Shown here: positions 19,783 through 27,083 of the stretch, in pieces
How positions within the stretch are numbered: the stretch's first letter is position 1
How the letters are laid out: each line of letters begins with the position of its first letter
Assembly: GCA_004195035.1 (NCBI GenBank)
Contig: SGBD01000001.1
Span: 248,001 to 312,000, forward strand
Source: Candidatus Acidulodesulfobacterium ferriphilum
GTDB taxonomy: Bacteria > SZUA-79 > Acidulodesulfobacterales > Acidulodesulfobacteraceae
Direction: 5' to 3'
Length of the DNA stretch: 64,000 nt
The notes under the pieces: generated by a model
The model's input: only the letters and a program-made list of their open reading frames with translations
What the model was told of the DNA's origin: nothing
Database searches by the model: none
Translations under genes and position numbers: made by a program

Positions 19783-20662
19783 GGCAAAAAGCCCTCAATT
19801 TTGCGCTTCTTGATCTTGGATTAAATCCGACCTCTTCGCCTTCAGGCAATATCGGTTTTTTGGATAACGATTTAAAATCCGGGTTATTTTTAAAAAAATT
19901 TTTGACTATTCTGTCTTCCCCCGAATGGAAAGACAAAATAGCTATAACTCCTCCTATATTAAGAACATCTTTAAGTTTTCCTAAAAATTCTATTAACGAA
20001 TCATACTCTTTGTTTACAAAAATCCTTAATGCCATAAATGTTTTTGTCGCAGGATCTATTCTTAATTTTCCGGAACCTTTAAAAATAGCTTTTTTTATGA
20101 CCTTCGATAACTCTACTGGGGTTTCTATCCGTTTATTTTTTCGAGATTCCACAATTTTCCGTGCTATTTTTCTTGAGTGTCTCTCGTCTCCAAATCTCCA
20201 TATAATATCCGCAAGAATTTTTTCGGGGTAACGATTCACAACATCGTAAGCGGTTAATCCGTCCCCTTTATCCATTCTCATATCGAGGCCACCCTCTTCT
20301 TTAAAACTAAAACCTCTATCTCCTTCAAGCTGAATCGAACTTATACCGAGATCGAGAATTATTCCGTCAACATTTTTAAAACCCGACTCTTTAACTATCT
20401 TATCTATTTTACTAAAATTTGAATAAAATAACTTAAATCTTTTTCTGTCAAATTCTTTCTCGAGTTCTATTTGAACATTTTTAACCGCGTCCGCGTCCCT
20501 GTCTATGCCGATTAAAAAACCGTCAGGGGAAGATCTTCTCAAAATTTCTTTAGAAAAACCGCCCCCTCCGATGGTTCCGTCCACATAAACTCTGCCAGGC
20601 ATTACATTCAAGATACCGACGGCTTCATTTAACATTACGGGTATATGCTTAAGTCCTTCCAT
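19775..20662 (-). CDS. rsmH: 16S rRNA (cytosine1402-N4)-methyltransferase RsmH
   Basis: SAM-dependent methyltransferase (formerly MraW) modifying C1402 of 16S rRNA in the decoding centre. The start HIPVMLNEAV is followed by the SAM-binding DGTIGGGGFS segment. ILDLGISSIQL and the GGLDMRMD motif are family hallmarks, and the end SAKLRAF is typical. At 295 residues it is normal. A GGGAG ribosome binding site precedes the ATG. It is the second gene of the dcw operon. Confidence 0.98.
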   Translation of the reverse strand: MEGLKHIPVMLNEAVGILNVMPGRVYVDGTIGGGGFSKEILRRSSPDGFLIGIDRDADAVKNVQIELEKEFDRKRFKLFYSNFSKIDKIVKESGFKNVDGIILDLGISSIQLEGDRGFSFKEEGGLDMRMDKGDGLTAYDVVNRYPEKILADIIWRFGDERHSRKIARKIVESRKNKRIETPVELSKVIKKAIFKGSGKLRIDPATKTFMALRIFVNKEYDSLIEFLGKLKDVLNIGGVIAILSFHSGEDRIVKNFFKNNPDFKSLSKKPILPEGEEVGFNPRSRSAKLRAFCHV

Positions 20663-20751
20663 ATTGCTCCCCCGCCGCTACCCCATGCCCATGCCCTCCC
20701 CGATGAAATGGGAGAGGAAATTACGGTTGCTGCATACCCGAACCTGAAGAT

Positions 20752-21195
20752 TCAAAAGCCTATTTGAGACATCGTAGCGGCAATCGATTCAAAATTAGTT
20801 TTGGCGCCTTCGAAGTTTGCGTCCCATAAATCCTTATTCCATATTTCGAATCTGTTTATTATTCCGACAAGTATTATTTCTTTATCTAAGTTTCCACCGA
20901 TTTTAAGCGACTGCGGAATGAGAAATCTGTCCATTTTGTCAAGTTCAACCCCCTCCGCTCCTGAAAAAAAATACCTCAAAAACTCAAGGACATCTTTCTG
21001 CATAGAGGGCAGTTTAAGCGCTTTTTCTTCCAGTTTACGCCATTCTTCCATGGGATAAGCAACAAGGCATTTATCGAGGTTTGTAATTACAAGAGAGGTA
21101 TTGTTATAATTTGAGATAAGAGATTCCTTAATCTTCTGTGGAAGTTTAACCCTGCCTTTGTCGTCGATTGAATGAATATATCTTCCGCTAAACAT
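20752..21195 (-). CDS. mraZ: Transcriptional regulator MraZ
   Basis: AbrB-fold DNA-binding protein that represses the dcw operon in bacteria where it has been studied. The start MFSGRYIHSIDDKGRVKLP is the canonical MraZ N-terminus and gives 147 residues. A GTG 51 bases further upstream would extend the frame, but it lies inside the operator repeats, so the internal ATG is preferred. Both tandem MraZ repeats are visible; the second has GVELDKMDRFLIPQSL. No strong ribosome binding site precedes the chosen ATG. Confidence 0.93.
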   Translation of the reverse strand: MFSGRYIHSIDDKGRVKLPQKIKESLISNYNNTSLVITNLDKCLVAYPMEEWRKLEEKALKLPSMQKDVLEFLRYFFSGAEGVELDKMDRFLIPQSLKIGGNLDKEIILVGIINRFEIWNKDLWDANFEGAKTNFESIAATMSQIGF

Positions 21196-21230
21196 AAAAT
21201 TAAAAATATATTTTAATATATTTAATAAGT

Positions 21231-21256
21231 TACCACTTTTTACCACTTTTTACCAC
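21231..21256 (-). promoter_or_regulatory. Putative MraZ operator: three 10-bp repeats
   Basis: The minus strand carries GTGGTAAAAA twice in tandem, followed by GTGGTA, at an exact 10-bp period. Known MraZ boxes are three or four TGGGN repeats with five-base spacers, also a 10-bp period; here the core is TGGTA. The array begins right where transcription from the promoter upstream should start, so bound MraZ would block initiation. The repeat is seen directly; the role is inferred. Confidence 0.75.
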
Positions 21257-21262
21257 ATTTAA

Positions 21263-21291
21263 ATAATATTAACAAATTTAATAAAAGTCAA
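21263..21291 (-). promoter_or_regulatory. Sigma70-type promoter of the dcw operon
   Basis: On the minus strand TTGACT and TATTAT are separated by exactly 17 bases, close to the consensus. Transcription would start about seven bases on, at the MraZ-box repeats and about 60 bases before the mraZ ATG. The whole dcw cluster downstream has no other gap large enough to hold an equally good promoter. Confidence 0.7.
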
Positions 21292-21294
21292 GCG

Positions 21295-21321
21295 AATTGA
21301 ATAAAAAAATTTTATTCAATT
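21295..21321. terminator. AT-rich perfect inverted repeat upstream of mraZ
   Basis: Two perfect 12-bp arms (AATTGAATAAAA and its complement) flank a three-base loop. It sits between the DsrE-like gene and the mraZ promoter. It may end transcription arriving from the DsrE-like operon, but it has no GC in the stem core and no clean U-tract, so it could equally be an operator. Confidence 0.4.
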
Positions 21322-21396
21322 GGGATATTTAGAAATGTGCATTTAAAAAACTATGGATGGCGTTAATCCTGCGATAGAAATTTTATTTTTAGTATT

Positions 21397-21771
21397 TTAA
21401 AAAAAATAGGTATGATTAACTGTTTGCTTTAAATTATGCAGGGTGAGCATTCCGGCAATTTGAAACGGCTGGATTAGCATATCTTCTTCGAGGCTTAAGA
21501 GTTCTTTGCTTTTTGAGCAGATATACACGGAAGGCGAGTTTTGAAGCAAGCCGGCTAAATTTTCGGCTATTAAATCCTTAAATGTTTTATTTATGCGGGG
21601 ATTTTCGGCTATATTTTTTGTGTAAAGCAATGGAGACTTAGCCATGCTGAATATATAAACCTCCTGTTCCATAACAGCTAAAGTTCTTGCAAATATTAGA
21701 CCTGCTATACATTTTTCCGGTTCTGTTTCGGGGTCGGCAAGCTGGACTATCAAAATTTTTTCGTCTTCCAT
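21397..21771 (-). CDS. DsrE-family small protein, function unknown
   Basis: A 124-residue protein with the DsrE/DsrF-like fold pattern. The first strand (ILIVQLADPETEPEK) is followed by a helix and a second strand (AVMEQEVYIFSMA), as in sulfur-carrier and YchN-like proteins. One cysteine (in EPEKCIAGL, about residue 21) lies in the first loop rather than at the position of the catalytic DsrE cysteine; another lies in VYICSKSKEL. It is the last gene after glpX and an SDR gene and does not resemble the dsrEFH products elsewhere in the window closely. Family assignment is moderate; role unknown. Confidence 0.55.
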   Translation of the reverse strand: MEDEKILIVQLADPETEPEKCIAGLIFARTLAVMEQEVYIFSMAKSPLLYTKNIAENPRINKTFKDLIAENLAGLLQNSPSVYICSKSKELLSLEEDMLIQPFQIAGMLTLHNLKQTVNHTYFF

Positions 21772-21789
21772 TCCGCTTTATATAATATT

Positions 21790-22719
21790 TTAGTTATATT
21801 TTTTATGTAAATATTCTTTAAGCCAGTCTTTTAAGCGCGTTCTTTTTAACTTAAGCAGTTCGTCTGTCTCGCTCATATCCTCGCCGCAAACATTATCGTA
21901 CTTCAGCATCCTAATTTGGTCGGATGTTAACGGCAGATTTTTAACAATGGGTAACGATAATCTTTCGACTATATTTAAAGATTTTTCTGCTATAAAAGAA
22001 GGCGTATGAAGTTTTAATTTCTTGGGAGGGGATAATTCCATAATTAAATCTATCATACCCTCAAAGGTGTAAACATCCGGGCCGCATAGTTGGAAAACCC
22101 TGTTCACCGCCTTTTCGTTATATAAAGAATTGTTATATGCATCGGCAATGGAAAAAACATCTATCGGAGCAAATTTAGTTTCTCCCGTTCCGATTATCGG
22201 AACAAACACCCTTGTTTTTACTAAATTTATGAGATCGTCAAAAAAAGCCGCATTGTCCCCAAAAATCAAAGAAGGTCTGAAAACCGTCCATTTTAAACCC
22301 GAATTTTTAACAAGCGCTTCACCCTCGTATTTTGTAGAAAAGTATTCGGAATCACTAACCGCTGCGCCAAGCGCGCTCATATGGATAAATCTGCCTATGC
22401 CGTTTTTCTTTGCCAAATCCAAGAGTATCTTCACATAATCCACATGAACCTTTTGAAATGAGAAACCCGGCTGGCTTCTTATTATCCCGATAAGGTTTAT
22501 TATTGCGTCAAATCTATTATTGGACAAAAAACCGTTTACGGCATCTTTATCTTCAAGGGTTCCTTCAAAAACTTCGAAGCCCTGTTCTTTTAATTTTGGA
22601 ATTTTCTTTTTATTACGCTCTAAAAGCGTAACGGAAACGCCAAAAGATTTAATTTTTTCGGATACCGCCGAGCCTGCAAACCCGGTTCCGCCGGTAATAA
22701 AAATCCTCATATTCTTCAC
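21790..22719 (-). CDS. NAD(P)-dependent epimerase/dehydratase-like protein (NDUFA9-type atypical SDR)
   Basis: The N-terminus has the Rossmann motif ITGGTGFAGSAV at residues 8-19. The sequence follows the NDUFA9-like atypical short-chain dehydrogenases (LIGIIRSQPGFSFQKVHVDY; FIHMSALGA), which often lack a complete catalytic YxxxK; here EYFSTKYEGE keeps a Tyr and Lys near the usual site. Proteins of this group are linked to quinone or complex I biology in some organisms, but the substrate here is unknown. It lies 12 bases after glpX in the same direction. Confidence 0.8.
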   Translation of the reverse strand: MKNMRIFITGGTGFAGSAVSEKIKSFGVSVTLLERNKKKIPKLKEQGFEVFEGTLEDKDAVNGFLSNNRFDAIINLIGIIRSQPGFSFQKVHVDYVKILLDLAKKNGIGRFIHMSALGAAVSDSEYFSTKYEGEALVKNSGLKWTVFRPSLIFGDNAAFFDDLINLVKTRVFVPIIGTGETKFAPIDVFSIADAYNNSLYNEKAVNRVFQLCGPDVYTFEGMIDLIMELSPPKKLKLHTPSFIAEKSLNIVERLSLPIVKNLPLTSDQIRMLKYDNVCGEDMSETDELLKLKRTRLKDWLKEYLHKKYN

Positions 22720-22731
22720 TCTATAACTGAA

Positions 22732-23688
22732 TTATTTTATTTGCTTGTAATTAAAATAATGAACAGCCTCTATATACCTGACGGTTCCGGTCTTTGACCT
22801 CATGACGACGGAGTAAGTCTTTGCCCCGCCCTGAAAAAAATCCACACCCTTGAGATAATCGCCTCCGGTAACGCCCGTTGCAACAAATATGACATCGCCT
22901 GCGGCAAGCTCGTTAATATTATATGCTTTATTTAAATCTTTTATTCCCATTTTTACGGCTCGCTCTTTTTCCTCCTCGTTCCTGAATGAAAGCCTGCCCT
23001 GCATATCTCCGCCGACGCATCTTAACGCCGCGGCGCCGAGAACGCCTTCGGGAGCGCCGCCGGTACCCATAAGGACATCTATTCCGGAATCCTCTTTTGC
23101 CGTTGCTATCGCGCCTGCGACATCCCCGTCCTGAATTAACTTAATCCTTGCTCCTGTTTTTCTTACCTCTTCTATTAAAGCCTTGTGCCTTTCGCGGTTA
23201 AGAATAATAACGGTTAAATCCTCGACATATCTGTTTAAAACCTCCGCGATTCTGTGAAGATTTTCGGTTGGGGTAAGATTGATATCTATAGCTCCTTTTG
23301 CCTTGGGACCGACGGCTATCTTCTGCATATATGTATCCGGGGCGTGAAGAAAGTTTCCCTTATCGCCTATTGCCATGACGGCAATGGCATTTGGAGCGCT
23401 TGTCGCGGCTAATGTCGTTCCTTCTAAAGGATCAACGGCTATATCAACCTTTTGCCCTTTTCCGCTTCCCACTTTTTCTCCGATATAAAGCATGGGTGCT
23501 TCGTCTCTTTCACCTTCCCCTATAACGATTGTTCCATCGACATCTATATACTCGAGGGAGCTTCTCATCGATTCGACCGCGGCTCTATCCGCCGCCTTTT
23601 CATCCCCTCTGCCGATAAACCTTGCAACGGATATGGCGGCATGCTCCGTAACCCTGACAAATTCGATCGTTAACGCTTTATCATCCAT
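22732..23688 (-). CDS. glpX: Fructose-1,6-bisphosphatase class II
   Basis: Mg2+- or Mn2+-dependent phosphatase converting fructose-1,6-bisphosphate to fructose-6-phosphate, the committed gluconeogenic step. GlpX signatures are VIGEGERDEAPMLYIGE (about residues 56-72), VDPLEGTT (about 86-93) and LMGTGGAPEGVLGAAAL (about 206-222). The 318 residues are typical. It has its own promoter and a GGGGAGG ribosome binding site. Its place after the citrate-cleavage genes suggests it carries fixed carbon from acetyl-CoA towards sugars. Confidence 0.96.
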   Translation of the reverse strand: MDDKALTIEFVRVTEHAAISVARFIGRGDEKAADRAAVESMRSSLEYIDVDGTIVIGEGERDEAPMLYIGEKVGSGKGQKVDIAVDPLEGTTLAATSAPNAIAVMAIGDKGNFLHAPDTYMQKIAVGPKAKGAIDINLTPTENLHRIAEVLNRYVEDLTVIILNRERHKALIEEVRKTGARIKLIQDGDVAGAIATAKEDSGIDVLMGTGGAPEGVLGAAALRCVGGDMQGRLSFRNEEEKERAVKMGIKDLNKAYNINELAAGDVIFVATGVTGGDYLKGVDFFQGGAKTYSVVMRSKTGTVRYIEAVHYFNYKQIK

Positions 23689-23738
23689 AAATCCTCCCCT
23701 GCTTATTCATATACATTATACCTTTTATGTTTTGCCTC

Positions 23739-23767
23739 ATTATACCTTATATTTTATTCTAAAACAA
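23739..23767 (-). promoter_or_regulatory. Sigma70-type promoter before glpX
   Basis: Minus strand TTGTTT and a perfect TATAAT are separated by 17 bases, and the glpX start follows about 50 bases later. A second TATAAT occurs 26 bases downstream without a good -35 element. This suggests glpX, the SDR gene and the DsrE-like gene can be transcribed apart from the upstream citrate-cleavage genes. Confidence 0.6.
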
Positions 23768-23844
23768 GATATAGGCGACCCCGAAATGCCGCGCATCTTC
23801 CGAAGGCGGGAAGAAAAAAAGTGAAGGGGAAAAAAGAAAAAGTT

Positions 23845-24636
23845 TTACCTGCGCTCAGGAACCCCGTCATATTCATGTAAGTGCGGAGCTAATCTCCTGA
23901 AAGGCTTTTCCCTCATCCATTCCTCGAAAACCTGACCGACTAGTCCGGCAGAACGGGCGATAATAAAGAATCCCTTGCCGAGCCTGTAATCGAAACCCAT
24001 ATCGGAAATTATTGCCGCAATGCAGCCGTCAACATTAAGCGGAAGTTTCTGCTCCGGTTTTTTCAGCCTGAATTCATCCGCAATTGCCGCGGCAAGTTTA
24101 ACATAATTGCCGCCAAAATTTAAATCTCCGGCAACCTCCAGAAGTCTTTTTGTTCGCGGGTCAACCGTATGCAATTTATGACCGTAACCCGCGAGCCTTT
24201 TTTTGTTTTTAATTGCGTCATCTACGATATTTTTAGCCATTTCTTCGATGCCCGCAGCCGAGAGGTCTTCTTTCCCCTTCAAATAATCCTGAAACATCCT
24301 GGCGGCTTTTTCTATAGCTCCCCCGTGCGCATCGCCGAGAGTCAATATTCCTGCGGCAACCGCGGCATTCAGTGAATTTCCCCCCGAAAATACCGTTCTT
24401 GCGGCAACGGCTGAAGGTGTTGCAATACCTGCATCTATACTTGAAACAAAAATGGCATCTAACATTTTTGCCTCGTTTGGCGTAGGCATTTCGCCTTTTA
24501 AAAGTAAAAAACAGACTTCGGCATAAGATTTATTGCCGATTAAATTATCGAGATTGTAGCCTCTTATAAGAATCTTTCCATCCTGATTGGATGTAATGGC
24601 AGTTCGCCATTCCTTCTGTGAATTTGTTTCGGACAT
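23845..24636 (-). CDS. ccl: Citryl-CoA lyase (citrate synthase-like)
   Basis: A 263-residue member of the citrate synthase superfamily, too short to be a standard citrate synthase (about 370-430). It matches the stand-alone citryl-CoA lyase, which splits citryl-CoA into acetyl-CoA and oxaloacetate in the reverse TCA cycle. Catalytic histidines of the superfamily are at His104 (GDAHGGAIEKA) and His153 (GYGHKLHTVDPRTKRL). The neighbouring synthetase subunits support this over a citrate synthase role. The same domain forms the C-terminal part of ATP-citrate lyase AclA. A GGAG ribosome binding site precedes the ATG. Confidence 0.82.
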   Translation of the reverse strand: MSETNSQKEWRTAITSNQDGKILIRGYNLDNLIGNKSYAEVCFLLLKGEMPTPNEAKMLDAIFVSSIDAGIATPSAVAARTVFSGGNSLNAAVAAGILTLGDAHGGAIEKAARMFQDYLKGKEDLSAAGIEEMAKNIVDDAIKNKKRLAGYGHKLHTVDPRTKRLLEVAGDLNFGGNYVKLAAAIADEFRLKKPEQKLPLNVDGCIAAIISDMGFDYRLGKGFFIIARSAGLVGQVFEEWMREKPFRRLAPHLHEYDGVPERR

Positions 24637-24685
24637 AGATTTAAACTCCTTTTATTTTTATTATGCATTGATTTTAAAACAACAC

Positions 24686-24723
24686 CTCCCTTAGCCTCAA
24701 CCGCGCAGAAGAAACTAAGGGAG
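24686..24723. repeat. Intercistronic palindrome between ccsB and ccl
   Basis: Perfect 9-bp arms (CTCCCTTAG and CTAAGGGAG) enclose a 20-base loop in the gap between the two genes. There is no U-tract on the minus strand, so it is more likely an RNA processing or stability element, or a REP-like repeat, than a full terminator. Confidence 0.45.
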
Positions 24724-24757
24724 AATGAATTATATTTCTAAATATTGCCGACACGGC

Positions 24758-25756
24758 TTACTTCAATGTGCTATATAATGGTCTGACATCGTTGGATGAG
24801 CTATCCTCAAAATCCCTTTTAACTCCGAGGGAAATCAATGCGTTAACAAGCTCGTGGTAAAATTTCGCGACTTTGATTGTGCCTGTTTTCTTTCCTACTT
24901 TCTCAAGCATTTTTATCTTATTTGTCGCCTTTCCCATGCCCCTTTCCACGATTGCGCCTGCATGTCCAAAAGAAACCCCTTCGGGCATCATCTCCTGAAA
25001 AACACCTGCGACAAAAACAGCTAAAGGCTTAGTATAGCCGCCTTTGGCAACCAGTTCGGCAACCTGTTCTTCATATGTGCCGCCCGGTTCTCCCATTATA
25101 ACGCAAGCCTGAACATTTTTGTCTTTTTCCAGTTCGGGCAAAACATCCGCAAATGTCGTGCAGGCTATAACATCGCCCCCCACTGCCAGCGCCATATATA
25201 TACCAAAGCCCCTTCTTTTAAACATTTCGGATGTGGTAACGGTAAGACCGCCGCTTTTTGAAAGAACGACTATGGAACCGTCTCTAAAAGCAACGCTGGG
25301 GTCTTTCCCCCCGATTGCGCCAATCCTGCCCACAGACGGAACAAAACATCCTAAGGATGTCCCGCCGATAATCGTAACTCCTTTTTCTCTTGCAAGTTCG
25401 TAAATTATAATGGAATCCCTGATAGGAACATGTTCCGTAATGATGTACATTAACTTAATGCCGTTGTCGATTAATTCATAAACGGCGTCGAGCACGGAAG
25501 TGGGAGGGACATATATGAGACCGGTATTTACCGACTGCTTTAATTCCTTAACTTTCAAAGCTTCTTTTACGGTATCGAAAACCGGAACGGGGCAGTCATC
25601 TTTAAGAACGGTTTCACCCTTTCCCGGCGTTACGCCGCATTTTACGATACCGGGATAAAGTTTTTCCGATTCTATAACAACTTGGGAAGCCTCTCTGCCC
25701 GTGATACCGATTACAATAACACCTGTTCCGTCGTTTAAATACTTAGTACCTTTCAT
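24758..25756 (-). CDS. ccsB: Citryl-CoA synthetase small subunit (succinyl-CoA synthetase alpha-like)
   Basis: CoA-binding and phosphohistidine subunit of an acyl-CoA synthetase. The active-site histidine is His265 in VSFGHAGAIVERG, as in SucD. With 332 residues it is longer than SucD (about 290) and close to the 36-kDa small subunit of Hydrogenobacter citryl-CoA synthetase. Together with the large subunit it would make citryl-CoA from citrate, ATP and CoA. The ATG chosen has GGAG nine bases upstream; a TTG five codons earlier lies on that site. A malate-CoA ligase or succinyl-CoA synthetase is the alternative, but the citrate-synthase-like lyase next door favours citrate. Confidence 0.78.
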   Translation of the reverse strand: MKGTKYLNDGTGVIVIGITGREASQVVIESEKLYPGIVKCGVTPGKGETVLKDDCPVPVFDTVKEALKVKELKQSVNTGLIYVPPTSVLDAVYELIDNGIKLMYIITEHVPIRDSIIIYELAREKGVTIIGGTSLGCFVPSVGRIGAIGGKDPSVAFRDGSIVVLSKSGGLTVTTSEMFKRRGFGIYMALAVGGDVIACTTFADVLPELEKDKNVQACVIMGEPGGTYEEQVAELVAKGGYTKPLAVFVAGVFQEMMPEGVSFGHAGAIVERGMGKATNKIKMLEKVGKKTGTIKVAKFYHELVNALISLGVKRDFEDSSSNDVRPLYSTLK

Positions 25757-25771
25757 AGAATTAATCTCCAA

Positions 25772-27013
25772 TCATATCATATTTTTAGATTTTAAAATCT
25801 CGTAAAGCTTTTGCGGAGCCTCCGTAAGCGGGAGTTCCGAATCGTATATCACGCCGTTTATATTATTTTTTACAAAAGAGTCGTAGAGCATCTTTAATCC
25901 CTTTTGATATTCGGGACCGCTTCTTCTGACAACCCATACCAAACCTTCGGGAAATGTTCCGTCCTTTTTCATCTCCTCTATCGCGGAAACAAGACCTTCG
26001 CCGAGCGTAACATCTATTCGCGTATTGCTTGCCGTTCCGCCGCACACCAAAATGGCTTTTAGTCCGGGCTTGGAAAGAATGATTTTAGAAATTTTGTTCA
26101 TCTTTTCCGCCGGCGGATTTCCGCCGATATCGGTAAGATTTGCAGGCTTCATTCCCAGCGCGAAAACCGTTTCTGCCGTGATAGTCGAACCGCCGCCCCC
26201 AAATGTCATCATTCCTATGTCGCCGTCTAATTCAACATAAGAACCTGCTTTCCCCCTGTGGTCGTCTCTGTCTATTAAATGGGCCGCCGCTTCCCTTTCG
26301 GTAAGAGGTCTTCCCATAGCGCCCCTTGCGGTATATATTTTTGAAGGCGCGATTCTCGCATCGTCGTCTATCATCGTTACCGCATCTATTGCAAGAATCT
26401 TTTGTTTTTCGGGGTTTGCCTTATCGCCTGCAATAATTAACGGATTTACCTCTAAAAGCCGGGATTCCGAATTCCAGAATCCCTTATACATATTGGCAAT
26501 AACCTCGGAAAGCTGTCTCAATACCGCTTTGTCGTCAAATCCGATTTCAACTAAATATTCCCTGACTTTATACGGAAAAAGTCCTTCGAGCGGATTTATC
26601 TCAAAGGTAAATATCGTTGACGGATCTTGCTCCTCGATGTCCATTCCGCCCTGAAGCGAAATAACAAAAACCGGGCGCCTCGGTTTTGACGAATATGTAA
26701 AGCTAACATATAGCTCCTTTATTATAGCGGCCTTTTCCTGTATGATGACGCTAACCGGTTTTTCCCCGTAAACCTCTGTCTCCATTAAAGCGCTAACATG
26801 CTCGTTTGCTTCGTCTCCCGTTTTTGCAAACTTAACGGCGCCGGCTTTCCCTCTTTTTCCGACAAGTACCTGCGATTTTATAACGACGTCGCCGTACTGC
26901 TCGACAAAATCCGATATATTTTGTCCGGGATGCTGAACGACTAAATACTTTGGAGTAGGAACACCATATTTTTTAAATATAGTATCGTATGTTTCATATT
27001 CGTAAAGTTTCAT
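25772..27013 (-). CDS. ccsA: Citryl-CoA synthetase large subunit (succinyl-CoA synthetase beta-like)
   Basis: ATP-grasp subunit of an acyl-CoA synthetase. The N-terminal half has an ATP-grasp domain (VVIKSQVLVGKRGKAGAVKF; LLEVNPLIIA), and the C-terminal half is a CoA-ligase domain with MTFGGGGSTITAETVF and ADIGGN-like LTDIGGNPP. At 413 residues it matches the larger (about 46 kDa) subunit of citryl-CoA synthetase better than SucC (about 388). The start chosen (MKLYEYETYD) has GAGGA eight bases upstream; an earlier in-frame start lacks one. Its stop lies 15 bases before the ccsB start. Confidence 0.78.
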   Translation of the reverse strand: MKLYEYETYDTIFKKYGVPTPKYLVVQHPGQNISDFVEQYGDVVIKSQVLVGKRGKAGAVKFAKTGDEANEHVSALMETEVYGEKPVSVIIQEKAAIIKELYVSFTYSSKPRRPVFVISLQGGMDIEEQDPSTIFTFEINPLEGLFPYKVREYLVEIGFDDKAVLRQLSEVIANMYKGFWNSESRLLEVNPLIIAGDKANPEKQKILAIDAVTMIDDDARIAPSKIYTARGAMGRPLTEREAAAHLIDRDDHRGKAGSYVELDGDIGMMTFGGGGSTITAETVFALGMKPANLTDIGGNPPAEKMNKISKIILSKPGLKAILVCGGTASNTRIDVTLGEGLVSAIEEMKKDGTFPEGLVWVVRRSGPEYQKGLKMLYDSFVKNNINGVIYDSELPLTEAPQKLYEILKSKNMI

Positions 27014-27040
27014 AAATAATCCTCGTTTTAACTTATCAAT

Positions 27041-27070
27041 CGGCATTCCCGCTAAGCGGCGGGAATGCCG
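27041..27070. repeat. Intercistronic 12-bp perfect palindrome between icd and ccsA
   Basis: CGGCATTCCCGC and its complement are separated by six bases, 14 bases after the icd stop. No U-run follows on the minus strand, so a complete terminator is unlikely. It could be a stabilising 3' end for the icd message or partial attenuation before ccsA. Confidence 0.6.
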
Positions 27071-27083
27071 TCTTAATTATTTT

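Noticed and set aside
20752-21246. mraZ with the upstream GTG start
   Set aside because: The extra 17 residues are coded by the operator repeats and AT-rich leader; the MraZ family starts at MFSGRY.
21397-21771. Part of a second dsrEFH operon
   Set aside because: Only one DsrE-fold gene is present and its cysteine is not at the catalytic place; no dsrF or dsrH neighbours.
23845-24636. Ordinary citrate synthase
   Set aside because: At 263 residues it is over 100 residues shorter than citrate synthases and matches the stand-alone citryl-CoA lyase.
24758-27013. Succinyl-CoA synthetase sucCD
   Set aside because: Both subunits are longer than SucC and SucD, and a citrate-synthase-like lyase and icd are in the same group; citryl-CoA synthetase fits better, although sequence alone does not fully exclude SucCD.
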